Shown here piece after piece: positions 50,619 through 55,430 of a DNA stretch of 55,430 nucleotides. The DNA lies in the NCBI GenBank assembly GCA_014858325.1, contig RKCM01000119.1, positions 1 through 55,430 on the forward strand, given 5' to 3'. This DNA is from Oscillospiraceae bacterium. GTDB taxonomy: Bacteria; Bacillota; Clostridia; Oscillospirales; Ruminococcaceae. How positions within the stretch are numbered: position 1 is the first letter of the stretch; each line of letters starts with the position of its first letter. Made by a program: the position numbers and the translations under genes. Below the pieces are notes generated by a model. The model saw only the letters and a program-made list of their open reading frames with translations. It was not told the origin of the DNA and ran no database searches.

Positions 50619-51128
50619 TCAGCGGCCCCGCTGTTCTACGCAGATACGGTTGGTGGGCACATCCAGCAAGGCAGCCACCAGCTCGGTGATGCGGGCTGCC
50701 ACTCGGATGTCTCCGCCGCCCTCGCAGACGACGGCCACGCCGCAGACCGTGGGCAGATGGGTCGTTTCTTCCAGCGCGGTGCCGTCCTCCAATAAAACGT
50801 GGGTCTGCTGGGATTGGGTCTGTCCCGAGAGCGTGTCCAAGGCATAGATGGTCTCCTCCCCGCTTTCCAGTGTGAGCATGACAGTGGTTTTTCCAGCTCC
50901 GTCCACCTGGCCGATCAGCTGCTCCAATTGCTGCTCCAGCTGCTGTTTGTACGGGGCGGCAGTGGACACGGTTTCGGGTGTGCTGACAGCTGGTGCACCG
51001 GGTGCCGGGAGCAGTTCCGAAAGCAGGATCAGCACCATGGCTGCCGCACCCAGTGCCACCGCAAGTTTGGCCCGGTTCGGTTTGGCCAGCAGCTCCCTGC
51101 ACAGGCCGGGCAGAGTGGACGTTTTCAT
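50619..51128 (-). CDS. spoIIIAG: Stage III sporulation protein AG
   Basis: 169 residues, shorter than B. subtilis SpoIIIAG. One membrane segment (LAVALGAAAMVLILLSELL, about 22-40) and a ring-building domain (EQLIGQVDGAGKTTVMLTLE, VCGVAVVCEGGGDIRVAARI). Its start overlaps the spoIIIAF stop (ATGA). Confidence 0.93.
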   Translation of the reverse strand: MKTSTLPGLCRELLAKPNRAKLAVALGAAAMVLILLSELLPAPGAPAVSTPETVSTAAPYKQQLEQQLEQLIGQVDGAGKTTVMLTLESGEETIYALDTLSGQTQSQQTHVLLEDGTALEETTHLPTVCGVAVVCEGGGDIRVAARITELVAALLDVPTNRICVEQRGR

Positions 51129-51415
51129 GGCACCGCCTCCCCTGCTTCTTCTGCCAGGCGAGCTGCCTCCGATGCGATAAGGTCATCCAACGTGCCGAAG
51201 AAGGCGGGCTGGGCCTGCGGCATGGAGAACGCCTGCAGCTGTGCCCCGGCCTTGGGAAGAGTGCGGGCGAACACTACTAGAATATATAGCCCTGCCACCG
51301 CTTTTATGCACCGCCGCGCCCAGCCGGACGATGTGGGCGGCACAAAAAGCGTCAGCAGCTCGGCACACAGGCAGGCGATGCAGAAAACCGCTACCGCATG
51401 AGTCAGTGCTTGCAT
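51125..51415 (-). CDS. spoIIIAF: Stage III sporulation protein AF, short form
   Basis: Only 96 residues, about half the usual length. Two membrane helices (ALTHAVAVFCIACLCAELLT and RCIKAVAGLYILVVFARTL) are present but the soluble ring-forming part that normally follows is missing; the protein ends with LDDLIASEAARLAEEAGEAVP-like sequence. There is no sign of a frameshift, since the stop is coupled directly to spoIIIAG by ATGA. The ATG at 51415 follows GGAGG. Confidence 0.8.
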   Translation of the reverse strand: MQALTHAVAVFCIACLCAELLTLFVPPTSSGWARRCIKAVAGLYILVVFARTLPKAGAQLQAFSMPQAQPAFFGTLDDLIASEAARLAEEAGEAVP

Positions 51416-51420
51416 TGAGG

Positions 51421-52506
51421 TCAGCCTCCTCCTACTACGAACAGCAATGCCGTGCCCAAAACCGCCAAACCGAAAAACAGTGCCGTAGCCGCCGCCATAC
51501 AGCGCACTGCCTCGGCAAAGCAATCGAACAAGGTCCGGCAGCGATGGATCTCCGTGAGATCACAAAACAGACTGCACCCATACAAAAGAGCCAGCTGGGC
51601 CAGCATCCCCAGGTAAAGCGGCAAAAATTCCAACGTCAGGAAACCGATGGCAGCGAAGCCCAGTCCGCTTTTCAGCAGCTGGACCGCCGCCAAAATTGCC
51701 CCGGAAGCATCGCTCAGAGTGTCTCCGACAATGGGTACGCTGCCTGCCGCCAGCTGCCCGGCCCGCAGCGCGGCCCGGTCGATTTGAAACGCTGCGGCGC
51801 GCTGCAACCCCAGCAGGAATCCAAAGGCTTTCCCAGCCCAGCTCAGCGCCTGCCGAAGGGCCTTCCCCACCGCTTTGCAAAAAGAGGGCAGACCATCGCC
51901 CGTGCAAAGGCAGCAGGTCATACTGAGGGCCAGATAGCATTGGAGCAGGGGCCGCAGCAGCGCCGCCAGCCATTGGGCCAGAAAGCAGAGGGCTGTGAGG
52001 AGAAAACCGCTGGCTGCGCTCCCGGCCGCCGTCTCGCCGCCCATGCAAAGTACCCCAGCGTAAACAGGCAGAAACCCCAGCAAAAAGCCCCTCCATTCCT
52101 CCAACTGCGCACAAAGCTCATCGGCCAGGGTGAAGAGCCTGCCCCAGAGCAAAACGCCGCACCCAGCCGCGGCGGCCAGCTCCAAGAGTTCCCGTCCTTC
52201 TGTTCCGCTGATAAGAAGAGACAGCACCGCCGCCAGCAGCAGGAATACCAGCGTATCCGCGCAGCTGCGGATGGACAAGCGCAGCGTCTCCCAGAATGAG
52301 GACGGGAACAGCTGCCGCAGAGCAGAAAGCGGGTCCCGGGCAAAGGCAGCGGGGTCGAGAGGGCTTTGGTCCAGATAAGGCTGCCACTGCTCCGCCCCGG
52401 GCAGGAGGGAAAGCGCGTCCGGGCTCTGTGCAAAGGCGGGCAGCGCGCAGAACACAAGGCTTGTCCACACGAGAAGGATCGCCGCAAGTTTCTGTCTGTA
52501 TTTCAT
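51421..52506 (-). CDS. spoIIIAE: Stage III sporulation protein AE
   Basis: 361 residues. A signal peptide (KYRQKLAAILLVWTSLVFCA, cut after FAQ) and about seven membrane helices; the central block SVPIVGDTLSDASGAILAA is the family hallmark. It forms the membrane base of the SpoIIIA channel. The ATG at 52506 overlaps the spoIIIAD stop (ATGA). Confidence 0.95.
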   Translation of the reverse strand: MKYRQKLAAILLVWTSLVFCALPAFAQSPDALSLLPGAEQWQPYLDQSPLDPAAFARDPLSALRQLFPSSFWETLRLSIRSCADTLVFLLLAAVLSLLISGTEGRELLELAAAAGCGVLLWGRLFTLADELCAQLEEWRGFLLGFLPVYAGVLCMGGETAAGSAASGFLLTALCFLAQWLAALLRPLLQCYLALSMTCCLCTGDGLPSFCKAVGKALRQALSWAGKAFGFLLGLQRAAAFQIDRAALRAGQLAAGSVPIVGDTLSDASGAILAAVQLLKSGLGFAAIGFLTLEFLPLYLGMLAQLALLYGCSLFCDLTEIHRCRTLFDCFAEAVRCMAAATALFFGLAVLGTALLFVVGGG

Positions 52507-52886
52507 CCCAGTAAGCTCCCGATCCGCTGCCCGATCTCCTCCAGCAGCGGCCGTGCTGCCGCCAGCGCCAGGACCCGGCCGGACAACCCCGTGCACCAGG
52601 CCAGCGCTTCGGCCCCGGCCTCCTCGCAGAGGGTGCGGGCGTAATCCGTCAGCAGCACGATGCCCGTGCAGCGCAAAAGGCATCCGTAGGCATCGCCACC
52701 TGCCGATTGTTCCAATCGGGCAAGGCCTGCCAGCACATTTTGCACCGCGCCGCCCGCTTTGGCCAGCAGAACCAGCGATGCCGCCGCCGACACAAAGAGA
52801 GCAAAGGCAGGCTGCTGCTTTTCAAACAGCGCCACCAAGACCGCAGAAATGACTGCCACACAAAGGATCGAAAGCGGCGTACTCAT
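52503..52886 (-). CDS. spoIIIAD: Stage III sporulation protein AD
   Basis: 127 residues with four hydrophobic stretches (LSILCVAVISAVLVALFEKQ, PAFALFVSAAASLVLLAKAG, GIVLLTDYARTLCEEAG). Normal length for the family. Overlaps spoIIIAC upstream by 4 bases and spoIIIAE downstream by 4. Confidence 0.93.
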   Translation of the reverse strand: MSTPLSILCVAVISAVLVALFEKQQPAFALFVSAAASLVLLAKAGGAVQNVLAGLARLEQSAGGDAYGCLLRCTGIVLLTDYARTLCEEAGAEALAWCTGLSGRVLALAAARPLLEEIGQRIGSLLG

Positions 52887-53077
52887 AATGAAAACAGCGT
52901 TTTGATGGTAACAAACAATTGGCTGATCTGCTGCACCAGCATCGACAGCACCACCACAAGCCCGGCGAGGGTGGTCATCATGGCCTGATCCTCCCGGCCG
53001 GAACGGATGAGCAGCTGGTTGAGCACCGCCACGATAATGCCAATGGCCGCGATCTTGAAGATCAAATCAATGTCCAT
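52883..53077 (-). CDS. spoIIIAC: Stage III sporulation protein AC
   Basis: 64 residues, two membrane helices (IFKIAAIGIIVAVLNQLLI, MTTLAGLVVVLSMLVQQI) with the conserved RSGREDQAMM loop between them. Length as in B. subtilis. Confidence 0.95.
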   Translation of the reverse strand: MDIDLIFKIAAIGIIVAVLNQLLIRSGREDQAMMTTLAGLVVVLSMLVQQISQLFVTIKTLFSL

Positions 53078-53095
53078 GTTGTTTCCTCCCGGCAG

Positions 53096-53554
53096 TTATA
53101 GCAGCAGCACCCCCAGCGCCAGCCCGGCGGCAAGGCCCAGCCTGCGGGAAAGCGCTCGCCGCTGCTGCAGCTCGGCGCGGCACTGGGCCAAGGCCGTACG
53201 GAATTTGTCGGCATATTGCTCCAGCCGCTGACACTCCTGCTCGGCTTCCGTACGGCCCAGCCCGGCAAAGCAGGCATGAAACCATGCTGCTTCCCGTTTG
53301 CCCAGTGCGGGCGGCGGCAGAGCCGTCTGTATTTTGCTGTTTCGGGTGCGGAGCCGCCCTTCCTGGGTCAGGCGTTCGCAGAGTCGGCCAAGGTCCTGCC
53401 GTCGAAAGGCGATCTCTTTCTGAATGTCTTCCAGTAAGTGCACGGTGTCTTCCAGCGCGTCCACTTCGGCCTGCAATTTCTGCGCAAGTGCGTCCCCGAC
53501 GCACCATCCGCAGAGCGCCAGCATCAGCGCACCCGCCCAGCGCAGAGCGCTCAC
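53096..53554 (-). CDS. spoIIIAB: Stage III sporulation protein AB
   Basis: 152 residues. N-terminal membrane helix (LRWAGALMLALCGWCVGDAL), a helical domain of GspF type (LLEDIQKEIAFRRQDLGRL, CQRLEQYADKFRTALAQC) and a C-terminal helix (LGLAAGLALGVLLL). The start is a GTG overlapping the spoIIIAA stop (GTGA at 53554-53551). Confidence 0.92.
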   Translation of the reverse strand: MSALRWAGALMLALCGWCVGDALAQKLQAEVDALEDTVHLLEDIQKEIAFRRQDLGRLCERLTQEGRLRTRNSKIQTALPPPALGKREAAWFHACFAGLGRTEAEQECQRLEQYADKFRTALAQCRAELQQRRALSRRLGLAAGLALGVLLL

Positions 53555-54447
53555 AGCAGGCGCACCGCGGCCACTTGTCCGGGATGGGAACGTCCTTTGA
53601 GCAGGACAGCGGCCTGCAAGGCGCCATTTTGCTGCATTGCGCGCAGCTGGGGGCGGCAGAATGCTTCTTCCCAACTGGCGGCGTGGAGCGTTGCCACAAA
53701 GTCCACACCGCTGAACATTCCCTGTTCCAGTGCCTGTACCTCGTCCATGCCGCCCAGCTCGTCCAGCAGGATCACCTGCGGCGAAAGGGTGCGCAGGGCC
53801 ATCTGGACAGCCATCCCCTTGGGCAGGCCTGCAATGCAGTCGATGGGGTCGGCGCGGATGGGGCCGCAGGCGTCTGCCGTCTCCGGGTAGAGTTCCCGCC
53901 GCTCATCGATGACGCAGAGCGTTTTGTTTTGCAGGGCAAGGAAATGCGCTGCACTGCGCAAAAGGGTGGTTTTGCCGCTGTCGGGTTCCCCAACGAGAAG
54001 GAGCCCCCCGAATTTCCGGCCCAGCAATTGCTGCAATTCCACGGGCAGAGCGACAAACTTGCGGCGGGCGATGCGAAGATTCACCGAGCGCAATTCCTGC
54101 AAAACCACGCCCTGCGTTGGGTGGAGGAAGAAACGTCCGCCTAGCCCGGCACGACAGCCGTCCGGCAGGGTGACAAAGCCCTGTGCCACCTCTGCCTGAT
54201 GGGTGTGCACCGACCCACCGCAGAGGGTATAAAAGATTTCCTCCATCTGCAGGGGCGTCAGCGGATGCCCGCCCAGTGCTTCCAGCTCCGGCGGCAGGTC
54301 CGGCGTGCCATCCAGTGTCAATCGTACCCCACAGCCCACCCGCAGACGCACTTCATGCACCTGTTCGGCCGTACGGATGGGCAGCTCGGCCAGCGGTCTT
54401 GCCAGCCAACTGGGCAGTGCGTGGATGGCGTGATAATACTCGTCCAT
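53551..54447 (-). CDS. spoIIIAA: Stage III sporulation protein AA, secretion-type ATPase
   Basis: 298 residues. Walker A GGLLLVGEPDSGKTTLLRS (about 150-168), CVIDERRELYP, the Walker B region VILLDELGGMDEVQALEQ and an N-terminal VHEVRLRVGCGVRL. It is the ATPase of the SpoIIIA-SpoIIQ channel. The ribosome site is AAAGGGGAAG. In other Firmicutes the operon is read by sigma-E; a partial sigma-E-like -10 (CATATCCT) lies about 55 bases upstream but I cannot confirm it. Confidence 0.95.
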   Translation of the reverse strand: MDEYYHAIHALPSWLARPLAELPIRTAEQVHEVRLRVGCGVRLTLDGTPDLPPELEALGGHPLTPLQMEEIFYTLCGGSVHTHQAEVAQGFVTLPDGCRAGLGGRFFLHPTQGVVLQELRSVNLRIARRKFVALPVELQQLLGRKFGGLLLVGEPDSGKTTLLRSAAHFLALQNKTLCVIDERRELYPETADACGPIRADPIDCIAGLPKGMAVQMALRTLSPQVILLDELGGMDEVQALEQGMFSGVDFVATLHAASWEEAFCRPQLRAMQQNGALQAAVLLKGRSHPGQVAAVRLL

Positions 54448-54527
54448 TTTGCTTCCCCTTTCCGCATTTCGGTTGCTCTTTTGTTTTCAGGATATGCGGC
54501 AGCAGTGATTTTAGAACGGTACAAACA

Positions 54528-54570
54528 AAGCGGCCCACCCGGCAGGAAACTCCCACCGAATGAGCCGCTT
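54528..54570 (-). terminator. Terminator of ligA
   Basis: On the - strand AAGCGGC pairs with GCCGCTT with further pairing inside (GGTGGGAG/..CCC..), then TGTTTGT. It lies 31 bases after the ligA stop and separates it from spoIIIA. Nothing else is seen in 54448-54601. Confidence 0.75.
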
Positions 54571-54601
54571 GGATTCGACCTATTTTTGATTTTAGAGCCC
54601 G

Positions 54602-55430
54602 TTATTCGTCCCGCAGCATGGCGAGAAATTCTTCTTCTGTCAGCACGGGCACACCGAGAGACTGTGCCTTGGTCAGCTTGGAGCCTGCTGCCGCGCCAGC
54701 CACGACGTAGGACGTCTTTTTCGAGACGGAGCCGCTGGCCTTGCCGCCGTTCCGTACGATGAGTGCCTCCGCCTCGCTGCGGGAAAGAGTTTCCAGCGTG
54801 CCGGTGACCACCAGCGTTTTGCCTGCCAGCTTATCCCCTTTGGGTTCGCCCTTCCATTTCATATTCACGCCCGCGTCGGCAAGGCGGTGAACTACATCGG
54901 CCGTGCCGTCCTTGGCAAAAAACTCCACGATGCTCTGGGCCATTACACCACCAAAACCATCGATCTCGCTGATGGCCTCGACGCCGGCTTCTCGGATGGC
55001 TTCCAGCGTGCCAAAGTGCTCGGCCAGCAGGGCAGCTGCCTTATCACCGATATTGCGGATGCCAAAGCCGAACAACAGCTTGTCCAGATTGTTTTCCTTG
55101 GAGCGCTCGATGGCTTTGTGCAGATTGTCTGCGCTCTTCTCCTTGAACTTGTCCAGCGTGAGCAGCTGCTCCTGCGTCAAGGCGTAGAGGTCGGCCACAG
55201 AATGGACGAGCCCTTTTTCCACCAGCTGGGTGGCCACGGCCGTGCCCAGCCCGTCGATATCCATGGCATCGCGGGAGGCAAAGTGGATGAGATTGCGCAG
55301 CGCCTGGGCAGGGCACTCCGGGTTGATGCAGAAGGGCTTCTTGAACCCCCGGCCCGACTTCTTGAACAGGGTGTGGCCGCACTCGGGGCAGGTCTCCTTC
55401 ACCGGCACGTCCCAGGTCATGAAGTCGCAC
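54602..55430 (-). CDS. ligA: NAD-dependent DNA ligase LigA, 3' part
   Basis: The reading frame runs out of the window at 55430, so only the C-terminal about 276 residues are seen. They comprise the zinc finger (CPECGHTLFKKSGRGFKKPF then CINPECPAQA), helix-hairpin-helix repeats (DIDGLGTAVATQLVEKGLVH, FGIRNIGDKAAALLAEHFGT) and the BRCT domain (KLAGKTLVVTGTLETLSRSE, KTSYVVAGAAAGSKLTKAQ). It seals DNA nicks using NAD. The end of the protein is normal. pcrA is usually upstream but lies outside the window. Confidence 0.96.
   Translation of the reverse strand, partial: CDFMTWDVPVKETCPECGHTLFKKSGRGFKKPFCINPECPAQALRNLIHFASRDAMDIDGLGTAVATQLVEKGLVHSVADLYALTQEQLLTLDKFKEKSADNLHKAIERSKENNLDKLLFGFGIRNIGDKAAALLAEHFGTLEAIREAGVEAISEIDGFGGVMAQSIVEFFAKDGTADVVHRLADAGVNMKWKGEPKGDKLAGKTLVVTGTLETLSRSEAEALIVRNGGKASGSVSKKTSYVVAGAAAGSKLTKAQSLGVPVLTEEEFLAMLRDE

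Noticed and set aside
1..55430. CRISPR arrays, rRNA genes and insertion sequences
   Set aside because: No regularly spaced direct repeats, no rRNA sequence and no transposase were found in the window.

Overview
The window is high-GC Firmicute DNA whose gene content fits the Faecalibacterium / Gemmiger / Subdoligranulum part of the Oscillospiraceae. The evidence is the clostridial order spoIIIA - asp23 - nusB - xseA/B - ispA - dxs - tlyA - nadK - argR - recN, the order phoH - ybeY - era - recO, and a short GC-rich repeat element I associate with that group. The organism call is an inference from gene order and composition; no 16S gene is present.

Bases 1 to about 18.5 kb are the late half of a prophage, all on the + strand. 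It looks podovirus-like: no tape-measure gene is seen. Instead a small protein with a hydrophobic tail (241 aa), a partly paralogous 469 aa protein and a giant 3480 aa protein follow one another, like the internal (ejection) proteins of short-tailed phages. The giant protein carries an HEDYH metallopeptidase-like site, an A/T-rich nuclease-like cassette bounded by RFQ motifs, further polyvalent-protein segments, a coiled coil and a hydrophobic segment. A fibre, accessory proteins, an M15 endolysin and a holin follow, then a strong terminator. Several of these genes are separated by a repeat element that brings the next gene's ribosome binding site.

At 18.6 kb a tRNA-Thr(CGT) on the - strand has its 3' end facing the prophage and is the likely attachment site. 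From there to 25.5 kb a + strand operon holds phoH, ybeY, era, recO, mutS2 and a CwlD-like amidase. Next comes a gene-poor 0.6 kb gap with a dif/loxP-like inverted repeat, downstream of a Xer-family recombinase gene.

From 26.1 to 32.8 kb the - strand carries xer, radA, two membrane proteins (one SpoIIM-like), yajC, tgt and queA. A divergent promoter region with a 21-bp palindrome separates queA from the + strand lysine/DAP operon: asd, dapA, dapB, a CapA-like protein and a stand-alone ACT-domain protein. The rest of the window is on the - strand: tyrS under a Tyr T-box; recN, argR, nadK, tlyA, dxs, a PAP2-like gene, ispA, xseB, xseA, a second TsaD-like gene, nusB and asp23, probably one operon read from a clear sigma-A promoter; the complete spoIIIAA-AH operon (with a short SpoIIIAF); and the 3' part of ligA, cut by the window edge.

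Most interesting: the giant ejection protein with its nuclease cassette, the dif-like site beside the recombinase gene, the queA/asd palindrome, the ribosome-site-carrying repeats, and the ACT-only protein in the dap operon.
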